Positions 1-6,170 of a stretch of 8,508 nucleotides of DNA are shown here, in pieces. This DNA comes from CAZGVW01 sp964529265. Its GTDB lineage: Bacteria; Planctomycetota; Phycisphaerae; Phycisphaerales; UBA1924. Every line of letters starts with the position of its first letter. Positions within the stretch are counted from its first letter, which is position 1. The position numbers were made by a program, and so were the translations under genes. The stretch is taken from assembly GCA_964529265.1 (NCBI GenBank), contig CAZGVW010000193.1, forward strand, positions 1 to 8,508, written 5' to 3'. The notes below the pieces were generated by a model that saw only the letters and a list, made by a program, of their open reading frames with translations, was not told the origin of the DNA and did no database searches.

Positions 1-14
1 GGTAGCCTCACCCC

Positions 15-22
15 GAAGGAGG
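15..22 (+). promoter_or_regulatory. Strong ribosome binding site for the VOC lipoprotein
   Basis: GAAGGAGG matches the anti-Shine-Dalgarno sequence almost fully and lies 6 bases before the TTG at 29. It decides the start: without it the ATG at 179, which fits the usual length of the cytosolic family, would be the natural choice. Confidence 0.8.
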
Positions 23-28
23 CCGGTC

Positions 29-550
29 TTGAAGACGATTCCATCGATCGCGCTGCTCACGCCCCTCGCACTCCTCCTCGCCCTGCCCCTCGCATCCTGC
101 AGCACGGCGCCGCCCCCGCGCGAAACGCGAACCACGCCGCCTGCATCCACAACCCCGCCCCCGCCCCCGGAGACCACCATGGACCTCGGCGCCTTCTCCG
201 TCAGCCTCGCCGTCAAGGACCTCGCCGCGTCCCGCGCGTTCTACGAGAAACTCGGCTTCACCCAGATCGCCGGCGACGCCTCGCAGAACTGGCTCATCCT
301 CCAGAACGGCGTCGCGACCATCGGCCTCTTCCAGGGCATGTTCGAGCGGAACTCCCTTACCTTCAACCCCGGCTGGGCCAACCGCGGCGACCACCCCGAG
401 CACTTCACCGACGTCCGCGAGATCCAGCGCCGCCTGAAGAAACAGGGCCTGACGCTCACGCAGACCACCGACGAATCCACCACCGGCCCCGCCTACATCA
501 CCCTCGTCGATCCCGACGGCAACCCCGTCCTCATCGACCAGCACCGCTAG
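29..550 (+). CDS. VOC-superfamily lipoprotein (glyoxalase-like fold)
   Basis: The 173-residue product starts with TTG, chosen because a near-perfect Shine-Dalgarno (AAGGAGG, 16-22) lies 6 bases upstream and the N-terminus is a clear lipoprotein signal: Lys2, a hydrophobic stretch at residues 7-22, then lipobox L21-A-S-C24. A proline/threonine-rich linker (about 25-50) leads to one VOC domain (about 51-173) with the typical 'VKDLAASRAFYEKLGF' start and a late 'DPDGNP' turn. It resembles a common family of small VOC proteins of about 120 residues. The positions that hold metal ligands in glyoxalase I appear not conserved: Ser replaces the first-strand His, and Leu replaces the Glu after DPDGN. 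Glyoxalase activity is therefore not supported, and a binding role or an unknown reaction is possible. The mature protein should be membrane-anchored and extracytoplasmic. It lies 64 bases before the dehydrogenase and may share its transcript. An internal ATG (179) could give a cytoplasmic form. Confidence 0.88.
   Translation: MKTIPSIALLTPLALLLALPLASCSTAPPPRETRTTPPASTTPPPPPETTMDLGAFSVSLAVKDLAASRAFYEKLGFTQIAGDASQNWLILQNGVATIGLFQGMFERNSLTFNPGWANRGDHPEHFTDVREIQRRLKKQGLTLTQTTDESTTGPAYITLVDPDGNPVLIDQHR
169..181 (+). promoter_or_regulatory. Possible internal ribosome binding site and ATG start
   Basis: GGAG at 169-172 is followed after 6 bases by an in-frame ATG at 179 (Met51 of the lipoprotein). 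Starting here would give a 123-residue VOC domain without signal or linker, the usual size of the family. Whether it is used cannot be told from the sequence. Confidence 0.4.
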
Positions 551-614
551 GCGGCATTCAATGGGGCTCGTCGATTCGAACCGCCCGGACCCGCGTCCCG
601 ACCCGGAGCCCCGC

Positions 615-1661
615 ATGCCCACCAAAGCCTTCGCCGCGCACTCCTCGACCACGCCCCTCGGCCCCTTCTCCATCACACGCCGCGAGCCGCTCGCCGGCGA
701 TGTGGAGATCGACATCCTCTACTGCGGCGTCTGCCACAGCGACCTGCACTTCGCGCGCAACGAATGGGGCGGAACCGTGTACCCCATCGTGCCCGGACAC
801 GAGATCCTCGGCCGCGTCACGCGCGTGGGAAGACAGGTCACCCGCTTCAAACCCGGCGACTTCGCCGCCGTCGGCTGCATGGTTGGTTCCTGCCGCGAGT
901 GCGATTCCTGCGCCCGCGGGCTCGAGCAGTTCTGCCTGAAGGGCTCGGTGTTCACCTACAACTCGCCCGACATCCACTCGGGCGGCGTCACCTACGGCGG
1001 CTATTCAGAGCGCATCGTGGTGGACGAAGCGTTCACGCTCAAGGTCCCCGCGAACCTCGACCCGGCCCGCGCGGCGCCCCTGCTCTGCGCCGGCATCACC
1101 ACGTATTCGCCCCTGCGCCGCTGGAATGCCGCGAAGGGGCGCAAGGTGGGCGTCGTCGGGCTCGGCGGCCTCGGCCACATGGGCGTGAAGTTCGCGCACG
1201 CCCTCGGCGCGCACACCGTGCTCTTCACGACCTCCGAAAGCAAAATCGCCGATGGCCGCCGCCTCGGCGCCGACGAGGTGATCATCTCGCGCGATGCGAA
1301 CGCCATGCAGCGCCACGCCGGCTCCTTCGACCTTATCCTCGACACCGTCTCCGCCGACCACGACGTCAACGCCCTCCTCGGCATGCTGCGCCTCGATGGA
1401 TCGCTCGTCATGGTCGGCGTTCCGCCCAACCCGCAGCCCCTCGCCGTCTTCGGCCTCATCATGCCCCGCCGTCACCTTTCCGGCTCGCTCATCGGCGGCA
1501 TCGCCGAGACCCAGGACATGCTCGAGTTCTGCGGCAAACACGACATCGTCTGCGACATCGAGATGATCCGCATGGACCAGATCAACGACGCCTACGAGCG
1601 CATGCTCCGCAGCGACGTGAAATACCGTTTCGTGATCGACATGGCGTCTCTCAGGAAGTGA
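615..1661 (+). CDS. Zinc-dependent alcohol dehydrogenase / aldehyde reductase, CAD (YahK-like) family
   Basis: The 348-residue medium-chain dehydrogenase has the full length of its family (E. coli YahK is about this size) and probably reduces aldehydes to alcohols in the cytoplasm. Catalytic zinc ligands are visible: Cys40 in CGVCHSD, His62-Glu63 in GHEILG, and Cys158. The structural zinc site is Cys93, Cys96, Cys99 and Cys107. The Rossmann turn is GLGGLG (182-187). The segment after the second strand, FTTSESK (204-210), resembles NADP(H)-preferring CAD and YahK enzymes, so NADPH is the likely cofactor (inference). The start at 615 is preferred: GGAG (605-608) lies 6 bases upstream, and homologues begin close to 'MPTKAFAAHS'. 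An upstream ATG at 561 would add 18 proline-rich residues unlike the family. The DinB gene follows 10 bases after the stop, which suggests one operon. The natural substrate is unknown. Confidence 0.95.
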   Translation: MPTKAFAAHSSTTPLGPFSITRREPLAGDVEIDILYCGVCHSDLHFARNEWGGTVYPIVPGHEILGRVTRVGRQVTRFKPGDFAAVGCMVGSCRECDSCARGLEQFCLKGSVFTYNSPDIHSGGVTYGGYSERIVVDEAFTLKVPANLDPARAAPLLCAGITTYSPLRRWNAAKGRKVGVVGLGGLGHMGVKFAHALGAHTVLFTTSESKIADGRRLGADEVIISRDANAMQRHAGSFDLILDTVSADHDVNALLGMLRLDGSLVMVGVPPNPQPLAVFGLIMPRRHLSGSLIGGIAETQDMLEFCGKHDIVCDIEMIRMDQINDAYERMLRSDVKYRFVIDMASLRK

Positions 1662-1671
1662 CGCCTTTCCC

Positions 1672-2169
1672 ATGGACCTCCTCGATCGCCTCCTCGGCCA
1701 CGACGCCTGGACCACCCGCGAACTGCTCCTGCGCAGCCGCGGACTCACCGACGAGCAACTCGACCGCGAGTTCGACCTCGGCCGCCGTTCCCTCCGCGCG
1801 ACATTCCTCCACATCATCCGCAACATGGAGGTGTGGTCCGACCTCATGTCCGGCGTCCCCGTGCGCGATGACCTCGGCGCGCGCGAATCGGGCCGCGCCA
1901 TTGATGGCCTGATCGCCCGTCTCGATGCCGCCGCGGCTGACCTCGCGCGCATCGCCCGCTCCGTCGCCGAACGCAACGCCTGGGATGAACTCTGGCTCGA
2001 TCCGCTGGATAACCCGCCCACCGAAAAATCCTACGGCGGCGCCATCGCCCACATCATCACCCACAGCATGCACCACCGCGCCCAGGCGCTCCACATGCTC
2101 CGCCGCCTCGGCGTGCACAATCTCCCCGAGGGCGATGCGCTCTCCTGGGAAGCGCAGCGCAATCGCTGA
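1672..2169 (+). CDS. DinB-superfamily protein (putative metal-dependent four-helix protein)
   Basis: The 165-residue helical protein fits the DinB/YfiT-like putative metalloenzyme fold in length and in its spaced histidines: His47 in 'FLHIIRNMEVW', then His131 and His135 in 'THSMHHRAQ', the typical H-x3-H-R-x-Q ending. Three such histidines bind a divalent metal in the family. Known relatives include thiol transferases (bacillithiol and mycothiol S-transferases) and many proteins of unknown function, so no reaction is assigned here. It is predicted cytoplasmic, with no signal or membrane segment. Only 10 bases separate it from the dehydrogenase stop; a purine-rich AGGAAG (1653-1658) at the end of that gene, 13 bases from the ATG, is a rather distant ribosome binding site. 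Translation may therefore depend on coupling to the upstream gene. A hairpin at 2177-2204 follows closely. Confidence 0.88.
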   Translation: MDLLDRLLGHDAWTTRELLLRSRGLTDEQLDREFDLGRRSLRATFLHIIRNMEVWSDLMSGVPVRDDLGARESGRAIDGLIARLDAAAADLARIARSVAERNAWDELWLDPLDNPPTEKSYGGAIAHIITHSMHHRAQALHMLRRLGVHNLPEGDALSWEAQRNR

Positions 2170-2176
2170 CTCGTGC

Positions 2177-2204
2177 CACCGAGTCCGGCCCTGCGGACTC
2201 GGTG
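2177..2204. terminator. Hairpin between convergent genes (possible terminator without U-tract)
   Basis: A perfect 11-bp inverted repeat (CACCGAGTCCG, 2177-2187, with its complement at 2194-2204) encloses the loop GCCCTG. It sits 7 bases after the DinB stop and 18 bases after the end of the opposite-strand VOC gene. Neither side has a T-run, so it is not a classical intrinsic terminator; it may end transcripts weakly or protect 3' ends. It shares its layout with the hairpin at 8449-8478. Confidence 0.5.
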
Positions 2205-2222
2205 TCCCCCGTCCCGCCCTCA

Positions 2223-2705
2223 TCACTCCTGCGATACCTGCACCTCGATCCCGTCCGGATCATCGAAATAAATCCTTTGCCCCCGCAACTTCGGTGTCAA
2301 ACCCGCAGCCTTCAACCGCTCCGCCGCCTTCCCCTGGTCATACTCCGCAATCCCGAACGAGAAATGATGCAGTCCAGGCGCCTCCCCCTTGAACAGCGCC
2401 ACGAAGTCCCGCCCCCCGCAATCCAGAAAGCACGACGTCCGGCTCTCGCTCGTCACCCGCAGCCCCAGGTGCTTCACATACCACTCCCGCGAGCGCCCGA
2501 TGTCCGTCACCGACAGCGCAATGTGATCCACCGACTGCGCCTCAAACGTCGGCCCCCCCTCCCCCGCCTGCGCCGCCGCCCGGGCCACTCGTCCCAACCC
2601 TGCCGCGGCTGCGCCCATCGCCATCAACTTCGCCACCAGCGCCCGCCTCGACAGGTCCCCCCGCAAAAACGCGTCCACCACACCATTCGCATCCGCCTGC
2701 TTCAT
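2223..2705 (-). CDS. VOC-superfamily protein with Tat-type signal
   Basis: The 160-residue product begins at the ATG at 2705-2703, directly preceded on its strand by AGGGAGG with 6 bases of spacing, so this start is preferred to the longer open frame that reaches into the amidohydrolase. Residues 19-24 (SRRALV) form a twin-arginine motif, followed by an alanine-rich hydrophobic stretch (about 25-47) ending near 'RAAAQA', consistent with Tat export of a folded protein. A single VOC domain (about 58-158) follows. Its putative metal ligands are in place: His61 in 'VDHIALSV', His113/His114 in 'GLHHFSFGI' and Glu154 in 'DGIEVQV', the two-His-one-Glu pattern of VOC dioxygenases and glyoxalases. Tat export would fit a cofactor loaded in the cytoplasm. 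The substrate is unknown. The gene stands alone on its strand, divergent from the amidohydrolase and convergent with the DinB gene. Confidence 0.88.
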   Translation of the reverse strand: MKQADANGVVDAFLRGDLSRRALVAKLMAMGAAAAGLGRVARAAAQAGEGGPTFEAQSVDHIALSVTDIGRSREWYVKHLGLRVTSESRTSCFLDCGGRDFVALFKGEAPGLHHFSFGIAEYDQGKAAERLKAAGLTPKLRGQRIYFDDPDGIEVQVSQE

Positions 2706-2904
2706 GACCCGCCTCCCTTCGTGGTCCGCCGGAAGCCCTTGACCAACGCCATTCCCCGTCACGATCCTATGGGCGCGGCGGCCGCCTGCGCCGCCGAGGA
2801 TCGCCCCCCGCCTGAAACACTCCTCATCTGAATCCGTACGATTGTCTGGCCTGCCCGAAACGGCCGCCTTCTTCCGTTTCCGCGTTTCTCCCGGAGGACA
2901 ACCA
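2706..2904. promoter_or_regulatory. Divergent intergenic region with an imperfect palindrome
   Basis: About 200 bases separate the start of the Tat-signal VOC gene (-) from that of the amidohydrolase (+), so promoters for both should lie here. I see no convincing -35/-10 pair. The region holds the - strand ribosome binding site just after 2710, the + strand GGAGG at 2893-2897 (7 bases before the ATG at 2905), and a GC-only near-palindrome at 2772-2792 (GGCGCGGCGG facing its complement with one extra T). Confidence 0.45.
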
Positions 2905-4956
2905 ATGCCGCGACTCCTCGCCCCCATCGCCGCCATCTCCCTTGCCGCCGCGCAGACCACGGCCGCGCAGGCGCCCGCCGTCACACAGATCAAGAACGTC
3001 TCCATCATCGACGTCGAGCGCGGCGCCGTCCTCCCCGCGCGCGACATCATCATCCGCGACGGCGTCATCGACTCCATCATCGAGACACACCCCGGCGCAA
3101 CGCTTCACGGCGCCACTTCCGTCATCCACGCCACCGGCCTCTTCGCCATCCCCGGCCTCTTCGATTTCCACACGCACATCACGCCCACTCCCGAGACCTA
3201 TGGCCCCCTCCTCGTCGCGCACGGCGTCGCCGCCGCGCGCGATCTCGGCGCGCCCACCGATCAGATCATCGCCCTCCGCGCGTCCTTCGCCGCGGGCGAA
3301 GCACTCGGGCCCGATCTCTTCGTCACCGGCGCCATCGTCGATGGCGATCCCCCCGTCTGGCCCTTCTCCGAGGCCGTCGATACGCCCGATGAAGCCCGCG
3401 CCGCTGTGCGCAAACTCCGTGACGCCGGCGTGGACATGATCAAGGTCTACGGCCGCCTGAACAAGGATGTCTACGAAGCCGCCGTCTCCGAAGCCCACGC
3501 GCTCGGCCTCAAGGTCACCGGCCACATTCCCGAATCCGTCACGCTCGCCGAAGCCATGGCCGCGGGTCAGGACTGCAACGAACACCTCATGCGCATCGAT
3601 GTGGCCATCGCCGCCCTCGCCGGCCACGAAGAGGAGCGCAATCGCGCCCTCTCGCGCCTGAACAGCGGCTGGGAGCACTTCAACGAAGTCTCCGCCGAGC
3701 AACTCCGCGGCCTCGCGCACACCATCGCCCGCTCCGGCATGGCCCAGTGCCCCACCATCGTCGTCATGGCCGGCATCGGCCGCGCCGACAAACCTGATGC
3801 GCTCGAAGACCCCCTGATGGACTACGTCCCCACGCACATGGGCCAGTTCTGGGCCTCGCCCGCCTATTCCTCGTGGGCGCCCCACGCCGCTCGCATCGTC
3901 CCGCTCATGCAGAAGACCGTCGCCGCGCTCCACGAAGCCGGCGTCACGCTCATGGTCGGCACCGACCTCGCCAATCCCTTCGTCTTCGCCGGCAGCGCCG
4001 TCCACCAGGAAATGGCCCTCTGGCAGGATGCCGGCATCCCCGCCGCGGATATCCTCCGCGCCGCCACCATCGTCCCCGCCACCTTCTGCAACGCCGCCGA
4101 TCGCTTCGGCTCGATCGCCCCGAACAAAACCGCCTCACTCGTCCTCCTGCGCGCCAATCCCCTCCAGGACATCCGCAACACGCGCGAAATCGAGCACGTC
4201 TTCCTCCGCGGCAAGCACTTCAATCGCGCCGACCTCGACCAGGTCCTCGCCGGTGTTCGCGATTCCGTCTCCGCGCCCCCGCCCCCCGAACCCGTGGCCG
4301 AAGCCGTCGATCTCCCCGGCGAAGAAATCGCCCGCGGCCGCATCTCCTTCAAGTTCGGCGACTTCGCCGGCGGCCACGAGGATTTCGTCGTCACACGCTC
4401 CGCCGATGGTTTCCACCTGCACGCCAAAAGCGTCCCCCAGGGCGCGCCCCAGCCCCCCTCAACCATCATCGCGCACGCCGACCTCAACGGCCGCCTGAAG
4501 AAAGTCCTCTGGACTCAGCACGGCAAGCCGCCCGTCGAAGCCACCTACACCTTCAGCCCGGAGCGCATCACCGCCGAGGCCATCCGCGGCGGCGACCCCC
4601 AGCCCGTCCAGGCCACGCCGCTCACGCCCTCGACCTTCCTCTCCCTCACCGCCTACTCCGGCGATTTCCTGACGCTCCGCGCCATGAATCTCGCAATAGG
4701 CGAAACCCGCGAACTCACCGCGCTCAACTTCGGCTACCCCGATTGGCGCATCCAGCCCGCGCCCTACACGATCAAACGCCACGAGGACACCACCCTCGAG
4801 CGCAACGGCGCCGAAGTCCCCTGCTCGCGCTACACCTCCGAACTCAAGACCCCCTTCGGCGTCCACAAGATCGAGAGTTGGCACGATGAGCGCTATATCC
4901 CCCTGCGCTCCGTCCTCACCATGCCCTTCGGCGTCCTCACCGCGGAACTCGAATAG
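2905..4956 (+). CDS. Exported amidohydrolase (imidazolonepropionase/prolidase-like) with extra C-terminal domain
   Basis: The 683-residue enzyme begins at the ATG at 2905, set by GGAGG 7 bases upstream and a Sec signal (about 1-23, ending 'TTAAQA'); an upstream TTG at 2842 would bury the signal. Residues about 27-450 form a metal-dependent amidohydrolase of the HutI/COG1228 group. The metal site is readable in order: His89-x-His91 in 'FDFHTHI', Lys180 in 'DMIKVYG' (the likely carboxylated lysine), His207 in 'TGHIPE', His227 in 'NEHL' and Asp354 in 'VGTD'. The end of the domain, 'NKTASLVLLRANPLQDI', is typical. Characterised relatives hydrolyse Xaa-Pro or other dipeptides and cyclic amides; the substrate here is unknown. 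A proline-rich linker (about 456-465) leads to about 220 residues I do not recognise, with alternating beta-strand character. The product should be periplasmic. Its stop lies 3 bases from the desaturase stop on the other strand. Confidence 0.92.
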   Translation: MPRLLAPIAAISLAAAQTTAAQAPAVTQIKNVSIIDVERGAVLPARDIIIRDGVIDSIIETHPGATLHGATSVIHATGLFAIPGLFDFHTHITPTPETYGPLLVAHGVAAARDLGAPTDQIIALRASFAAGEALGPDLFVTGAIVDGDPPVWPFSEAVDTPDEARAAVRKLRDAGVDMIKVYGRLNKDVYEAAVSEAHALGLKVTGHIPESVTLAEAMAAGQDCNEHLMRIDVAIAALAGHEEERNRALSRLNSGWEHFNEVSAEQLRGLAHTIARSGMAQCPTIVVMAGIGRADKPDALEDPLMDYVPTHMGQFWASPAYSSWAPHAARIVPLMQKTVAALHEAGVTLMVGTDLANPFVFAGSAVHQEMALWQDAGIPAADILRAATIVPATFCNAADRFGSIAPNKTASLVLLRANPLQDIRNTREIEHVFLRGKHFNRADLDQVLAGVRDSVSAPPPPEPVAEAVDLPGEEIARGRISFKFGDFAGGHEDFVVTRSADGFHLHAKSVPQGAPQPPSTIIAHADLNGRLKKVLWTQHGKPPVEATYTFSPERITAEAIRGGDPQPVQATPLTPSTFLSLTAYSGDFLTLRAMNLAIGETRELTALNFGYPDWRIQPAPYTIKRHEDTTLERNGAEVPCSRYTSELKTPFGVHKIESWHDERYIPLRSVLTMPFGVLTAELE

Positions 4957-4959
4957 CGC

Positions 4960-5970
4960 TCACCGATCCGCCTTCGCCGCCACCCTGAGCGGGCACGGCA
5001 CCCGCACATCGTGCGCCAGACGCACCGCCGCGAGCCCGCGGATCACCATGTAACTCACGTCCACCTGCCACGGCCGCAGCCCATGCCGCGCCGAAGCCGG
5101 AAACGCGTGGTGGTTGTTGTGCCAGCCTTCGCCGAACGCGAGCACGCCGAAAATCGTGTTGTTCCGGCTGTGGTCCGCCGTGCGGAACGGCCGCGCGCCC
5201 CACAGGTGGCACACGGAGTTCACGCTCCACGTCAGGTGATGCACCAGGAAGATGCGCACCAGCCCGCCCCACACCAGCCCCAGCAGCCCGCCGGTCCACG
5301 AGCCCGACACCAGCCAGCCGATACCAGCCGGGATCAACAGTCCGACGACCACCCACAGCGGAAACAGCGCGCTCATGCGCCGAATCATCCGGTCCGAGAT
5401 CAGGTCCGGCACGTACTTCCGCATGTCCGGCGGATCAGCCTCGAACAGCCAGCCCATGTGCGCGTGAAACAGCCCCTTCAGGAACGCCCGCACACCGTGC
5501 CCGTGCCCATGCGGCGAATGCGGGTCATCCTCCCGGTCGCTGTACTGATGATGCCGCCTGTGAATGGCTGCCCAGCGGATGATCGGCCCCTCCACCGCCA
5601 TCGAGCCCAGCAGCGCCAGAATCAGCGTCATCACCCGCCCCGTCCGGAACGATTTATGCGTGAACAGCCGGTGATACCCCACCGTCACGCCCAGCCCCGT
5701 CAGCACATACCCCCCCACCAGCATCCCAAGGTGCAGCCACCCGAAACCCACGCCCCACAACAGGTAGATCGCGCTCAGCAGCCCGATGAACGGCACGATC
5801 ACCGTCAGCAGACTCACCGCCCGCTGGATGAACGGCGCCCGCGCCGCAGGCTCCCCCTCGGGGTGCTCCGCCTCCTCACAGCCCCCGGCCTCCACATTTC
5901 CATGGATATCCGGGTCCGGAATGAGAACACTCACCGTCCGGGGTTGCACCGCAGATTTTTCTGATTGCAT
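4960..5970 (-). CDS. Membrane fatty acid desaturase, delta-9 (stearoyl-CoA/acyl-lipid) type
   Basis: The 336-residue membrane enzyme inserts a double bond into acyl chains using a di-iron centre, O2 and electrons from a ferredoxin- or cytochrome-like donor. All three histidine boxes are present: H100-RLFT-H105, H137-RR-H140-H141 and H284-NN-H287-H288, the last in 'GEGWHNNHH'. The spacing and the 'DPHSPHG' and 'HAHMGW' segments match the delta-9 acyl-CoA/acyl-lipid group. Hydrophobic segments lie near 51-72, 79-98, 112-127, 203-221 and 226-245, with the histidine boxes on the cytoplasmic side by family analogy. Residues 1-48 are a polar, Glu/Pro-rich extension of no clear role. The ATG at 5970-5968 is the first Met well ahead of the membrane domain, with only a weak purine-rich site (AGAAG) before it. 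The gene is divergent from the RRM gene, with which it may be co-regulated. It probably adjusts membrane fluidity. Confidence 0.94.
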   Translation of the reverse strand: MQSEKSAVQPRTVSVLIPDPDIHGNVEAGGCEEAEHPEGEPAARAPFIQRAVSLLTVIVPFIGLLSAIYLLWGVGFGWLHLGMLVGGYVLTGLGVTVGYHRLFTHKSFRTGRVMTLILALLGSMAVEGPIIRWAAIHRRHHQYSDREDDPHSPHGHGHGVRAFLKGLFHAHMGWLFEADPPDMRKYVPDLISDRMIRRMSALFPLWVVVGLLIPAGIGWLVSGSWTGGLLGLVWGGLVRIFLVHHLTWSVNSVCHLWGARPFRTADHSRNNTIFGVLAFGEGWHNNHHAFPASARHGLRPWQVDVSYMVIRGLAAVRLAHDVRVPCPLRVAAKADR

Positions 5971-5995
5971 GTGTTCTTCTTGGCGCCCGGAAGTC

Positions 5996-6028
5996 GGGGG
6001 AATGGGGGCTGGACACGGGGGGGCCGGG
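5996..6028 (+). other. G-tract cluster (possible G-quadruplex)
   Basis: Runs of five, five, seven and three G (5996-6000, 6004-6008, 6017-6023, 6026-6028) lie on the + strand within 33 bases, in a window whose + strand otherwise favours C. One loop is 8 bases, slightly long for a canonical quadruplex. It lies in the presumed promoter or leader of the desaturase. Confidence 0.35.
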
Positions 6029-6062
6029 CATCGACCCGGGCGCGTGGCTACTATACGCCCGA

Positions 6063-6093
6063 CTCAAGGCTTGAGCCGTCCGAGGTCGGACGG
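6063..6093. promoter_or_regulatory. Two abutting perfect palindromes upstream of the RRM gene
   Basis: CTCAAG-G-CTTGAG (6063-6075) is directly followed by CCGTCCGA-GG-TCGGACGG (6076-6093), both perfect inverted repeats with 6- and 8-bp arms. They lie between the divergent desaturase and RRM genes, 77 bases before the RRM start. They could be paired operator sites or a double hairpin in the RRM leader. No T-run follows, so a terminator is unlikely. Confidence 0.5.
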
Positions 6094-6170
6094 CGTCCCA
6101 AGGTCGCCGACGCTTTCTCTGCCCGAGTTCAAGCACCGGCCAAATGATTCAAGGGCAGGATGAAAGCGAT

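Noticed and set aside
561..614. Earlier ATG for the dehydrogenase
   Set aside because: The 18 extra residues are proline- and arginine-rich and unlike the family, and the ribosome binding site before 615 is better.
764..1912. Long + frame of 382 codons across the dehydrogenase/DinB junction
   Set aside because: The product is very rich in Arg, Pro and His, a typical out-of-frame reading of GC-rich genes, and it overlaps two genes with intact catalytic motifs.
1005..2021. Long open frame on the - strand under the dehydrogenase and DinB genes
   Set aside because: It is a shadow of two well-recognised + genes. Its translation is rich in Arg/Ser/Ala with no family resemblance, as expected from high-GC antisense.
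2706..3080. N-terminal extension of the Tat-signal VOC gene in the same frame
   Set aside because: It overlaps the divergent amidohydrolase and its ribosome binding site, and the ATG at 2705 has its own strong Shine-Dalgarno directly before a signal peptide.
5011..5964. Open + frame of 317 codons opposite the desaturase
   Set aside because: The translation is mostly Pro, Arg, His and Gln, and the opposite strand has all three desaturase histidine boxes.
6045..6056. Possible -10 box (TACTAT) for the RRM gene
   Set aside because: No acceptable -35 lies at 16-18 bases, and the upstream TG is one base out of place for an extended -10.
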